A DNA stretch of 64,000 nucleotides, from the NCBI GenBank assembly GCA_004835665.1, contig RBKR01000009.1, positions 1,240,001 to 1,304,000 on the forward strand. Reading direction: 5' to 3'. Source of the DNA: Phoma sp. XZ068. Its lineage: Eukaryota > Ascomycota > Dothideomycetes > Pleosporales > Didymellaceae. The notes below the pieces were generated by a model that was given only the letters and a program-made list of their open reading frames with translations, was not told where the DNA came from and searched no databases. Below are positions 14,301 to 25,646 of this stretch, piece after piece. Each line of letters starts with the position of its first letter. Position 1 is the stretch's first letter. A program made the translations under genes and the position numbers.

Positions 14301-17300
14301 CGGTAAATCCGGCCATAAGGCGTAATGTTGATCAGCTTCGCAGCATTGAGCTCTGGTTGATTGAGGTAGCCTCGGAATACTTGCTCTCCGCCAAAGCAAA
14401 GCTCTCCTACAGCTCCGCGGGGAAGAATTGTATCACTAATAGGATCCAGAACGAATGCAGATGTGTTATTGAATGGTGGACCGATGTTGTTGATCAAGTC
14501 TGTGGATGCCACTGAAGGCCGCACAGTACAGATGTTGGTCGTCTCGGACGGACCGTAGCCTGAAGCTTGAATCAATTTTGTCTTGGAGAAGGGTCACGAT
14601 GCTTACCTTGATACAAGCCTCGACCAGCCCACTGTCGCCGAACGTGCTCCGTCAAAGCTTCTCCTGCGGTGACGAGGAATCCAACATTAGGCACATTGTC
14701 TGGGTTGACAAGCGCAGCCACAGTGGGTGTTAGACTCAGGTGTGTGGCTCCTAGATTATTGATCGAGGCTTCGAAGTCGCGAAACAAATCTTCTTTCGTT
14801 GCTGTACAGAGAGACATGCCCACATGCCAAGCGTAGAAGATTTCGAACACAGACACATCGAAAGCTTGGGAGCACGACTGAAGCATTCGCGATTCAGGTG
14901 AAGCCGGGTACAAGCTAGACAGGAAAAGCAGGTTGCTCACCAAGTTCTGCTGCGTAACGAGTACACCTTTTGGTGTGCCTGTGCTTCCGCTGGTGAATAT
15001 AGCGTAAGCTATATGCGAACCATGATAAGGTATATTGAGATTGTGTCGAGGAAATTTCGATAAATCTGTTGAGCTGAGGTCGATGATCGTGCCGGAGAAG
15101 GTTTTGCGAAGTAGCTGCAGACTGGATGAGTCGCTTATACAGACCGCGACCTGAGCGTCCCTGAGTATCGTACCGACTCTTTCGGTAGGTGTGTCAGGCA
15201 CAATAGGCAGATAACCAGACCCAAGCTTCAGCACAGCAAGTATGGCAACATAAAGATCCACGGATTTCTCCATCATGATACACACCAAGTGATCTTGACC
15301 AACACCATACGCTGAGAGATGACGAGCAAGCTGGTTGGCTCGATTGTTCAAGCTCAGATACGATAATGTGTGTTTGACTTTCATGACGCCATCAGTGACT
15401 TGACCATATATGATGGCTTCCTTATCAGGAGTATGGCTTGCCCATTTCTCCACTGCGTGCGAGAGGCTGACGCTGTTGCAGCTGCGGCGATAGTCAGGAT
15501 TTGCAATTGACAGGCTTGACGCGGTGAAACACCGTCCAATATCAGCTATTGCGCAGCTACCATCATCCAGAAATTTTTTGACAACCTCGTCAATCTGTTG
15601 TGCGAGGTACATAACTTGCTTTTCTGGAATGCTGGATGCGTCGAAAGTAGTGCGAAAGGAGATGAAGCCGTCGCATGGTTCGAACTCGAGCGTGAGCTTG
15701 AACTCCAGATTATCAGCGCTGTCAACAATCCTTGCAACTAGCGAGGAGCTATTGCCGGAACTTGATGATTGCTGCCAGACGAAAAGCACATCGAACAGCC
15801 GCGTACCAGGTTGGACGTTGGCCGCTCTTGCGATATCGCGTAAGGGTAATGCACAGTGGCGCAAGCCTTCCCGATTCAGACTCTGGGTCTTCTCTAGGAC
15901 TTTTTGTACCGTCGACAAAGCCCCAAAATCCAGACGGCATGGCAGCGAGGCTATGCATGGACCAACGACATCCTCTATGCCAGTGACAGGGATCGTTCTT
16001 CCAGAAGTGACGTTGCCGAATACTACATCTGGTGACCCGGTATAAAGCCCCATAATGTACCCGGTAGCGGCTTGAAAGAAAACCTGGGGGCTAATAGCCA
16101 GATCGCGAGCACAGTCAGCCAAACGTTGAAGACTGACTGACGAGCGTCCTCGGTACGACTGGAGACCTGCAGTAGTCTTTATCTCGCCATTGTAGTTGAC
16201 TAGAGTTGTAGGTATATAGTCTTGTAGTAACTTCTGCCAGTATGTCTTGTCATCATCTGGTGCTGATGTGTGCTGTCGTTGGATGTAGTATTGACTGACA
16301 TCTTGGAACTGAGGTCGTGCTGTTGGGCCGAACCCACGCAAAAGCTTATTAAGGTCGATCAATAGCAGATCGAATGACCAACCATCATACAGTGCGTGGT
16401 GCAGCTGTACTATTATACGTTGTCGATTCAAGCCATCCTGCACCTGGACTTTGAATGGTCGCAGCATGGCTTGTGCGGTGTCTAGTATGTATGATTTCTT
16501 GAACCTGGAAGTCTTCTCAACTTGCGTTTGGTGTAATTCCCTCCAAGTAATCCGAACGAAACTCCCTGTGGAATTTGCAGAAGGGTAAAATCCTGATCGC
16601 AGGATATCATTTTCTTTCGCTAGCTGTGATATTGCCGTAAAGATCTCGTCGTATGTCCGTGTAACTGTGAGCTCAAGTTCGACCCAGTTGCAATACGCGT
16701 GTGGATTGGAAAGTGTCTCAGCAAGCATTGCTTCTTGCAAAGGTGTGCAAGGAGATACGTAGTCAATGTTCGCTTGTTCGGACGCTAGTCCGGGAAGGGA
16801 AGAATCGATGTTGTGAAATGGTAATCGGCTGTTTGGGTTCGAATGTTCATTGAGCAGAGGGATGTCTTTGCATGCTGTGATGAGATCGTAAAAAGTTGGC
16901 AAAGACAGCAGGTCTACCGCACTGAAGTCATAGCCTTCCGCTCGTAGCTTTGATGCAAGGCGAATTGCTCGCAGGGAGTCCAGCCCAGCCGCAACAAGAT
17001 TCGAATCCCATGAAAGCTTTTGCCCTAAGCAGTCCTCAGTCAGGAGTACAATGGCAATTGTGGGATGGTCGTCGATATTTAAGTCGAGACTGCCGTGTTG
17101 CTGAAGAGAGTCTGAATATACTGTTTCCAATGATCGTTTGTCGATCTTGCCGGACGGAAGTTGAGGCATACTCGGTACTACAAGTACATCCGACGGTATC
17201 ATGAAGGTTGGTAACCATTGCTTGCAGACTCGAAGTACCTCGTCGCGTGACACTTGGCGCGACGGGCTCGCGCAAAAGGCCACTAGGTTATCGTTGATGA

Positions 17301-18678
17301 TTGTTGCAACCGCCACCCGACAGCCTTCGACCTTCATGAGAGTTTGTTCTATTTCACCAAGCTCAACCCGTTGCCCTCTCAACTTTACTTGACCGGCGAC
17401 GATACGACCAAGGCATTCGATGGTACCATCGTCGCGAAATCTTGCACGGTCCCCAGTGCGGTATAATCGACCATACTTGGGGTGGTCGATGAAGGCTGCG
17501 GCAGTAAGTTCGGTCCTGTTGACGTACTCCTCCGCGATTTGATACCCTCCAAGAGCCAGTTCACCTTCTTCTCCCCACGGTAAGATTTGAACATCGATTG
17601 TCATAGTTTCATCCCGAGACGGAGCGACGACGAAGGTTGAAACTGTATTTAAAGGGTATCCAATGTTGGCAATCGGAGAAGATGCGCAGAACTGAGCCTG
17701 CAATGTGCAGTGTATTGCAGCCTCGGTTGGACCGTACATGGCCCAAAGGATTCCTTTTCGAGTGGTACTGCCGCCATATTCGGTCACGACATGCTGGGTA
17801 AGCATTTCGCCGATAGTGAGTAGTAATTTCAACCCAGGTACGCTTTTTCGCCCATGCAGAAGATTCCCAACAACTGTAGGTGTAAGCTCAGCCGCGTCAG
17901 CGTCAAGTGTGTTGATCGCGCTCGGAAGATCCTCGAGCATACGGGCACGGGGACAGCCAACCAATGTCCGACCCCTGAACCAAGGGAAGAAGATCTCGAA
18001 AATAGAAACGTCGAATGTAGGAGCGGCGAACTGAAGAAAGCGCGCAAAATCTGGAATATGGCCATCATGAGCCAAAAGACTTTGCGTAACAGCACGGTGA
18101 GACACGCTCACGGCCTTGGGCATTCCGGTAGAGCCACTGGTGTACAAAACGTACGCCAGGTTTGTGCTGCCGACATGTGGCAAGGCTGTGATATCATTCT
18201 CGTCGCCTTTCAGCAGCTCGTGATCCACGCACATCGTTTGAACATCGTGGACTGAGCGCATTCGATCTGAATACCCGGTATTTGTTATGAGTAGGTCTGC
18301 AGAGACATCTGAGAGTATAAATCTCAGTCTTTCATCCGGGATATCGAGGTTCAGGGGACAGAAGGCTTTGCCTGCCTTCAAAATTGCTAATAACACAATA
18401 TACAGCTCAGGACATTGTGGCAGCAGGATTGGAACGACGGCAGAAGCATGTCCCAATGTCGCTGTCAGCTCAACGATCCGTCTCGCCAAGATGTCGCTCA
18501 GAGTGTGCAGTTTCTGGTAGGAAAAACTCCGTCTCTTGAATCCATGTTCCAGGAATTCGATAGCGGATGCATCCGAAGAATGAGGCACCAGGTCGTGTAG
18601 TAATTTTGGGCCCTTGATAGTTGTTGGAGTCTCGTTCAGTATAGACAGACTTTGCCTTCGTTTAGGGTGTTGGACCAT
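2377..18678 (-). CDS. NPS2: Ferrichrome-type siderophore NRPS, four adenylation domains (NPS2/SidC)
   Basis: About 5,402 residues from three exons: 18678-14607, 14565-2573 and 2520-2377. The 41-base first intron cuts the A5 motif of A2 and splicing restores ASGYGPSE. The last intron restores the tail HAIDIEATIRNGRLNVGVF. Domain order is A-T-C-A-T-C-A-T-C-A-T-C-T-C-T-C. A domains lie near residues 25-525, 1072-1574, 2150-2650 and 3205-3725. Carrier-site serines are near 568, 1644, 2700, 3779, 4335 and 4895. The condensation motif is HHALYDG in C1, C2 and C6 but FHALFDA in C3, FHGLYDG in C4 and AHALYDG in C5. A1 has a weak A8 core (VAGQVKLRG). Two terminal T-C units after the last A domain are the hallmark of iterative ferrichrome or ferricrocin synthetases, which join three N5-acyl-N5-hydroxyornithines to small amino acids. 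The start is the ATG at 18678; the open frame upstream begins only at TTG. The neighbouring SidA and ABC genes agree with this role. Exact product is inferred. Confidence 0.93.
14566..14606 (-). other. Short intron inside A2 of the NRPS
   Basis: GTAAGC donor at 14606 and a TTCAAG acceptor ending at 14566, 41 bases. Without removal the frame stops just before the conserved YGPSE motif. With removal the A5 core reads continuously, and the summed exons keep one frame over more than 16 kb. Confidence 0.9.
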
Positions 18679-19255
18679 GTTGCTTGGACCGTACAAGGTA
18701 AGCTTAGTCCGTACTAGGTAAGCGTGAAGTTGCACCAAGGGCAGTGTGGTGAAGCTGAAAGCAGAATTCCCGTCACCACAACCAAATAAGAAATAGGGAG
18801 TAGGTGATGAGGAGATAACAAGATGACGTCTCTGCCGTCTGTCACTGTTGACTTGTAAATAATGGCCCCAGTGGGTACGAAAATCGTGATGAGAAACTGC
18901 AGGCCACTGATTGGTTGGAGCTCTTGCAGTACTTCTGTCGAATATATATATGAGGCTGTGTCACACGTGAAATCGTGAGACTGTCACCTTGTGGTAGCGC
19001 GTCGAAACTCGTCTACGGGCCGTGCAGCTCGCTGGATATGCAAGGACAGCCGATGTGCCCAAAGTAGAAGAACAACAGAGCCAGATATGTGTAGCATCGG
19101 GCAGCGTCGGGAAAGTGGGGTTCAAGTCGCAAACACAAGCTGCTCAGCTTGCAAGATTGTTCGAAGGTTTGTTGGAGCTTCAGCGTTTTGTTTGCACTGT
19201 CCCCTGTGCGTTGGTAGTAAGCATAGCGGCGTCATACATCTTGATGGGTTTACAG

Positions 19256-19264
19256 ATCTGATAA
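19256..19264 (+). promoter_or_regulatory. Iron-responsive GATA site ATCTGATAA, copy 1
   Basis: Exact match to ATCWGATAA, the extended site of the fungal iron-repressing GATA factors (SreA, Sre1, Urbs1, Fep1 family). It lies about 580 bases upstream of the NRPS start and about 840 bases upstream of the ABC start. Confidence 0.75.
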
Positions 19265-19669
19265 GTCGAGATCAGCACCAACGGCAGGCAGCAATTTGTT
19301 AGCGGATGAGGCGAAGAAACCGACCAAACGACGAAATATCGAAAGAAGCAAGACGCGACGGAACGTGAGAGATCCACCTGTGTCGTTAGCTCGTGCTCAA
19401 GGTGGTGGGCGAAATGGCAGGTGGATGTGCAGGCCTCCAATGACGTGCCCGCGTCGTTCCCTTCTCTTCCAATACATCATGCTGTCGCCCCACGCCACAG
19501 AATCTGTTTGTCATGCGGCAGACGCATCGTGTATGTTTATTCAAGAGCCGGGGCTCGAGCCGGTTTCGGAGCAAGCCTCTTTGAGGGTGAGGTGAGGAGG
19601 CACGCCTAAGGATGTTATGGAGCTAGAGGAGGTTGCCGAGTCACCCGCTGTTCACCCATGGATCATTTC

Positions 19670-19678
19670 ATCTGATAA
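19670..19678 (+). promoter_or_regulatory. Iron-responsive GATA site ATCTGATAA, copy 2
   Basis: Exact ATCWGATAA match, 41 bases before the next copy in the same orientation and about 425 bases upstream of the ABC start codon. Confidence 0.8.
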
Positions 19679-19710
19679 TGCGTGAAAGCACAATCGGCCC
19701 GTTCAGCAGG

Positions 19711-19719
19711 ATCTGATAA
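19711..19719 (+). promoter_or_regulatory. Iron-responsive GATA site ATCTGATAA, copy 3
   Basis: Exact ATCWGATAA match about 385 bases upstream of the ABC start codon, paired with the copy at 19670. Confidence 0.8.
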
Positions 19720-20104
19720 CTCTAAACCTGTCGCATTCCGCAATCGGCCACCTGCATAATCCGAGCCTGTGACTTCCTGCCGCCCCCCACGGAGCCGCAC
19801 AGTAGCTAATAAGCTGCACGCAACCCCTTAGGCTTCAGTGAGATTTGAGAGTCCAAAAATCTTTTTGGTTGTGGTTATTTCCCTCTGTTCGATGTTCTTG
19901 CGTGACCTCTGCGTGCAACGATTAGTCAGGTACTCACGGGCCAAGCCGGTAGATCATCAGCTCTTGCCGTCCATGATTGCGAAATTCGTCTCAGCTTCGG
20001 CGTTCACACGCGATTTAATCATCTACATGTCCCCGTGCTCATAACATTTGGCATCTGTATGCCAGTCTCTGTTTCTTCCACGTACCAATGGACAGCTAAC
20101 AAAC

Positions 20105-23100
20105 ATGGTTCATTCCCGCGAGAGCTCCGAAGCTTTTCGCACACTGTCATCTACAGATCAAGATGGGGCTGCCACCCCTCTTCTTAGCGAGTCCGACTCT
20201 GATGATTTCGATATCGATACTCGAGCTTCCGTACGCCGCAGTGTACAATGGGACAGACACGCAGAGCCCTCGTTGGGAGCAGTGCAACCAGAGGCGTGGG
20301 TAGACATTACCGCCATACGCCACAAGTTTATTCGTCAGATACTAGGACTGAATCCGTTCAAAACCTCATATTTCGCGCTTTACAGACCATTGGACGATTT
20401 TGGATCAAGAATCATACTCGTGTTGGGGGTAATCCTGGCAATTCTTGCAGGTCTGCCTATTCCATTCATCGGGATTATTCTTGGCAGGATCATCAACAAC
20501 TTTCCTCCGCCTGAAGATGAACTCCGAACCCTACTTGGATATCTCATGGTAGTTGCAGCAGGCTACTTTGTGGTTACCTGGGGCTGGGCCGTTGCATGGG
20601 CGGTGATCGGCGAACGTGTGTCTCGTAAAACACGAGAGCAGCTCTTACATCGCGCCCTTGGGATGGATATGGCCTACTTCGACACTGCTTCGCCCGACAT
20701 GACAAGTATTCTTACGGAAAAGACTCAAACCATACAACTTGGCACTTCTGAAAAAGTAGGCTTGTTTTTAGCCTCGATCTCATACTTCGTTGCCGCATTC
20801 TTCGTTGGTTTCGCTCTCAATGCTAGGCTCACAGCTGTTATGTAAGTTATCTTTATTGGGTTTATTTTATTCAAGACTGAGCCCGATGGAAGGGTTTCAT
20901 ATTACTAATACTGCCCGAAGGTTTGTCACTGTCATTCCCTCGATGGCATGCGTTGTCATATTTGGCACAAAACACGTTGCCAAGTTCACCAAGCAAGCTT
21001 CAGCCTACACAGGTAAAGCTGCTTCTCTTGCCGAGAGTGCTATCCGTGCGGTGCAAATTGTGCAGGCATTTGGGCTCCAAGAGAAGCTGAGCCAGGAACA
21101 TGTTCACAACCTTCGAGCTGCACTGCGAGCTGGCATCAAGAAAAGCATAGCTGGAGCTGTCATGCTGGGATCTGTTTACTTCGTCGCGTACGCCGCGAAT
21201 GCGCTCGCGTTTTGGTATGGCGACCGCCTTCGTGATGGCAGCGCCGAAGCTGGAACCATCTACGCTGTCGTCTTTCTCATATTGGATGCTTCCTTTGTGG
21301 TGGGGAGATTTGGTCCCTTCATCCAAACCTTCGCAATGGCTGCGGCTGCGGGACAAGCTGTTCACGATATTCTCGACCATCCCCTGTCAGATATAGATGT
21401 CTATAACGCCCAAGGTCAGCAGGTCAGTAAAGCCCACTTCACCCAAGATATCAAGTTCTCCGCAGTCTCCTTTGTCTATCCAGCTAGACAAACCGTCAGG
21501 ATCCTAGATGCGATTGATCTGAGGTTTGCGCCGGGGAAAGTCACAGGCCTTGTAGGCCCTTCTGGGTCAGGAAAGTCAACAATCACGTCGTTGCTCCTCC
21601 GACTCTACGATCCAACTTTCGGCAAAGTTACCATTGGCGACGAAGACATTAAGTCATTCAATATTCGAAGCCTACGGTCACATATTGCCCTTGTTACGCA
21701 AAACCCGGTTCTTTTCACTGGTACCATCTATGAGAACATCAAACATGGACTACCACAGGGTGATGATATTCCCGAGGATGAAGCATTCGCCAGGTGCGTA
21801 GCTGCGGCCAACGAAGCGCACTGCGAGTTCCTGGATCGCCTCCCCGACGGCATGCACACGAAGATCGGCTCAGGTCCCCACTCACAGCTTTCTGGAGGAC
21901 AGAAACAACGCATCACGTTGGCGAGGGCGCTGGTGGGTCGACCTTCAATACTGCTCTTGGATGAGTTTACCAGTGCGATGGACGCAACAAGCGAGGCGAT
22001 AGTGTTAGAGAACCTAAGATGTTCGTCAGCGACATCTGGCCGGACAACGATCATCATAGCGCACAGGCTCGCCACAGTCAAAGATGCTGATCGTATTGTA
22101 GTGTTGAAAGATGGCATCGTAGCCGAAGACGGCACACACGAAAACCTAATCAAGGCAAACGGCATCTATGCCGATCTCATCCAAGCGCAGCAGTTTGAAA
22201 AGAGAGGGCATGCGTCTGTTGCCTCTTCTGTCTACTCTAGTCCTCGTTTCCAACAAAAAGAACACAATCATGCCAACACAGTCATCAATGACTCGTCATC
22301 CGAGAGTACTACAGTCCCAGCGGAAATACAGGCGCAGAAAACTGCGTTCGAGCTCATAAGCAGGTGTCTAGCATTGAGTCGCGATGAGGTACCAGCGATC
22401 GCAATTGGTCTGGTTGCATCGATTATGAGCGGAGGCGTTACTATCGGAGAAGCATTCATTTTCGGCAATCTTGTAGAGCTTCTTAATGATACCACTAGGA
22501 CGGGCGAGTTGGCCTCGAGGATATCCTTCTTCTGCCTCTTGTTCTTCCTTTTGTCCTTAGTCGCCCTGGTCTCACATGGAGCTGGCGGTGCAGCCTTTGG
22601 GCTGGTATCGGAGAACCTCGTTCTTCGGGTGCGTGACATTTCGTTCCGTACGATACTAAAGCAAGATATATCCTGGTTCTCGAAGCCTGGACACTCACAA
22701 CATGCCCTGATGTCCAAAGTCAACATGGACAGCGGTTCTATCAGTGGGCTTTCTGGGGTTATATTGGGCACAATCTTCTCAATCACGACTTCGGTGGTCG
22801 GAGGAACGATTTTGGCACATGTCGTAGCGTGGAAGATTGCTATTGTACTGCTTGCGGCTGTTCCTATCATGATCTTTGCAGGGTTCGTCCGCCTTCGCAT
22901 CCTGGCCTTGGCAGAGGAAAAACACCAGAATGCCTACAATGACGCAGCAACGCTGGCCTCTGAGGCTACCGCTTCCATGCATATTGTTGCAGCTTTCGGA
23001 CTTGAGAGCCATTTTCTCGACTTGTACCGGGAAGCTATTCGTGGGCCGTACGAGGAGCATTTGAGATTTGCCTTGTTCGGCAATGTTCTGCTCGCATTTT

Positions 23101-24245
23101 CACTCTCAGTGACCTATTACGTGTACTCTTTGGCGTATTGGTGGTAAGTGTTATGACTTTCAGCACCCGATTGTGAACTGACGCAGATATACAGGGGGTC
23201 CAAACAAGTGCGACACGGCAACTACAGCCAGAAGGACTTCTTCATTGTATTGCCTGCCCTACTTTTCTCAGCCCAGGCTGCCGGCCAGCTGTTTAGCCTG
23301 GCACCCGAAGTCACTCGAGCTAAAACGGCGGCACAGAATGTCTTTGCGCTGCACGATGAAAGACCTACCATTATTACCGACGACAAGCCTCAAAAATCAC
23401 CATCTAGCAGCACCATTTCGAGCACAGACTCTTTGTTATCCGGACCGTCGGCTAGCTATGGAACATTCGGTGTGAGAGGAGAGCTTGGAGCATTCGGTGT
23501 GCGAGGAGAGCTTGAATTTCGTGGCGTCAGCTTGCACTATGAGACTCGACCAGACGTTCCCGCATTAAATAACGTTTCATTCCAGATCAGGCATGGGGAG
23601 TATGCCGCGTTCGTAGGCAGGTCTGGCGCCGGAAAGTCGAGTACCGTCCATCTCATCGAAAGGTTTTTTGATCCTACGACCGGACATGTTTTCTTGGATG
23701 GGCGAGATATACGCAACGAGTCTGTGCAAAACCATCGAGCCCGTCTGGCATTGGTGGAACAGGAGCCCGACTTGTTCCCAGGAAGCGTCAAGTTCAATAT
23801 TGGACTCGGCCGGCGACCTGGTGCCGATATCAGCGACGATGACATCGTAACTGTAGCCAAGAAATGCGAACTTCACGACTTCATCATGAGTCTGCCAGAG
23901 GGCTACAACACCGAGGTCGGTGCCCATGGCTCACAGCTGTCCGGCGGTCAACGACAGAGATTGGCTATTGCGCGAGCTCTTGTGAGAGACCCAGAGATAC
24001 TTCTACTCGATGAGGCAACCTCTCAGCTTGACGCAAACACTGAGAGAGAGATTCGAAGAACAATTGCAGCCGCATCAAAAGGTCGTACAACTATAATGAT
24101 AGCACACAGGCTCGCGAGTGTCCAACATGCAGATAAAATCTTCGTGTTCGATACGGGGAGGATAGTAGAACAAGGTCGACATGATGAGCTTGTTTCGGAG
24201 GGCGGCATATACGCTGGTATGGTCGCAGCACAGGAGTTGGACTGA
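20105..24245 (+). CDS. Full-length ABC transporter (ABCB type) of the siderophore locus
   Basis: Protein of 1,336 residues from exons 20105-20841, 20921-23143 and 23195-24245. The order is TMD1-NBD1-TMD2-NBD2. NBD1 has Walker A GPSGSGKST (near residue 460), signature LSGGQKQR and Walker B ILLLDE followed by FTSAMD. NBD2 has GRSGAGKSS, LSGGQRQR and LLLDEATSQLD. Both halves keep the Q-loop and the H-loop (IAHRLA). The acidic N-terminus before TMD1 is probably cytosolic. ABCB pumps next to ferrichrome-type NRPS genes are thought to move siderophores or precursors. The substrate and the membrane are not shown by the sequence; export, vacuolar transport or recycling are all possible. The ATG at 20105 is in frame and follows AAAC. 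The linker before NBD2 carries a 27-base in-frame duplication at 23464-23517. The gene is divergent from the NRPS and shares its GATA sites. Confidence 0.9.
23464..23517 (+). repeat. 27-bp in-frame tandem duplication in the ABC linker
   Basis: Two adjacent 27-base units (23464-23490 and 23491-23517) differ at only a few positions and encode FGVRGELGA then FGVRGELEF, just before NBD2. The length keeps the frame, so it adds nine residues without a break. Confidence 0.85.
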
Positions 24246-24806
24246 TTCTGGGTTGCAGCATTCGCATTCTGTATTTCTTACGTGTTCAGCATTGTTGTAC
24301 TACTGGCTGACCATACTGGCATTTCTTTCTGTCTGTATACGACAGGGATCTTCTGCTCCTTCCATATGTAGTGTTGCGTCCAGCAAATCGGAGGTCTTAT
24401 ACACGATATTCACAATACTTCGCCTTATAACACTGGATAATATTCCGACATACTACACAAAAGCAACCTGTCAACAGTGCAATCACGCACAACTTGCCTT
24501 GTTCAACATCAACCCGAATTGACCCGATGGAGATGTCAAATCGTTAAGTCACACTTTGGAAATGGCTATGAATACGATTGAGAACGGCGTACACTAACGC
24601 CTCTCTCGTCATAGCCTGCATCATCGTTGCCTAGGATGATGTATGTGTAAGGGATCTGCGGTTGCGGCGCAATTACCGTAATTCGTAGTCAAGCCCGGAA
24701 ATACCCTGCATACACTGGCTTTGGTGTTGAGGGCTTCTGAAAGCCCGAGCCCACTCCGATTTCCGGCTGAGGCTGCGCAGAGATTTCATCAGATTAGATG
24801 AAGCGA

Positions 24807-24815
24807 ATCAGATAA
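24807..24815 (+). promoter_or_regulatory. Iron-responsive GATA site ATCAGATAA
   Basis: Exact match to ATCWGATAA with W = A, about 830 bases upstream of the sidA start codon. Confidence 0.75.
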
Positions 24816-24985
24816 CTTCCCCGCCAAGCTGCACCAGCCCGTCATCCCACGGCTGACGCAGCGACCGGCGCAGCAATCCAGGCAATTCAGGACAAGCGCT
24901 GCGGGGGCCTTTAAAAAATTTGCGTGCACCATGACCGACCACACCAGCGTTAAGCCACTTTCTGGCGTTTTCCACTCCGGCGCTC

Positions 24986-24994
24986 TTATCAGAT
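24986..24994 (-). promoter_or_regulatory. Iron-responsive GATA site ATCTGATAA on the minus strand
   Basis: The plus strand reads TTATCAGAT, the exact reverse complement of ATCTGATAA, about 650 bases upstream of the sidA start codon. Confidence 0.75.
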
Positions 24995-25646
24995 CCGGCT
25001 TGAAGAATCTGATTAGATGGGCGATCCCTATTCGGAGCCTTGATGCCTGCTCTCGATTCGCAACAGTGGGTTGCATACGCCATCTTGGACGGGCCGCAAG
25101 GGTTTTATTACGAGTGGGCATCGAACCATCCTCTCACGAGCGTTGCAGGCCGCTCCATTGACATGGGTTCCTCAGACGCAGGACCGGAGCTTGGTGTCTT
25201 GTTGGTGCAGGAACAGAAATAGTGGATGCCATCGACTTTTTCCTAATAATTTAGTGACAGCACATTCCATGAGCAGTCAGCCTATCCGTGGTACCTAAGG
25301 TCACTGCTTCCTTCCTCTATCGCATTTTTTATGTTGTTGGGTGAGTATTTCACATGTTCCTTTTCGTCGCGCCCTTCCCCATGTGTAGTGTAAGACGTCA
25401 TTTGACGTTGGAGAACTCCGGTGGATCGCTCTGCAGAGCTACGAGCCAGTTCCCTTGAACGTATTACTACGCCGACACATATGGATGAGGATTTATATTA
25501 TTTACTACGAAGAGGAATGTCTTCGCAGCAGATTCTGGTTCCTTTGGTTTTTTAACAAAATTTTCGCCGTGTTGCAGACGTTATACTGACATTTGAACCA
25601 GAGCATCTGATTCTCTGAGAGCCTTGCAATTACCCACCCACACAAA

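Larger units (their letters stand above)
18739..20104. promoter_or_regulatory. Divergent promoter region of NRPS and ABC transporter
   Basis: A 1.4-kb gene-free region shared by two divergent genes. It holds three exact ATCTGATAA motifs (listed separately), a CCAAT box on the minus strand at 18914-18910, about 230 bases upstream of the NRPS ATG, and a TATATATAT run near 18943. CCAAT boxes are bound by the CBC, which works with HapX in fungal iron control. No coding sequence is supported inside. Confidence 0.75.
24246..25646. promoter_or_regulatory. Intergenic and sidA upstream region
   Basis: A 1.4-kb gene-free stretch. It contains one ATCWGATAA motif on each strand (listed separately), two related near-misses (CATCAGATTAGATG near 24788 and ATCTGATTAGATG near 25008), and an AT-rich tract around 25490 that could be a TATA region. 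Short open frames here show no protein-like pattern. Confidence 0.65.

Noticed and set aside
25095..25180. GGTTCGATGCC on the minus strand resembling a tRNA T-arm
   Set aside because: The flanking bases do not form a T stem, and no acceptor, D or anticodon arm can be drawn.
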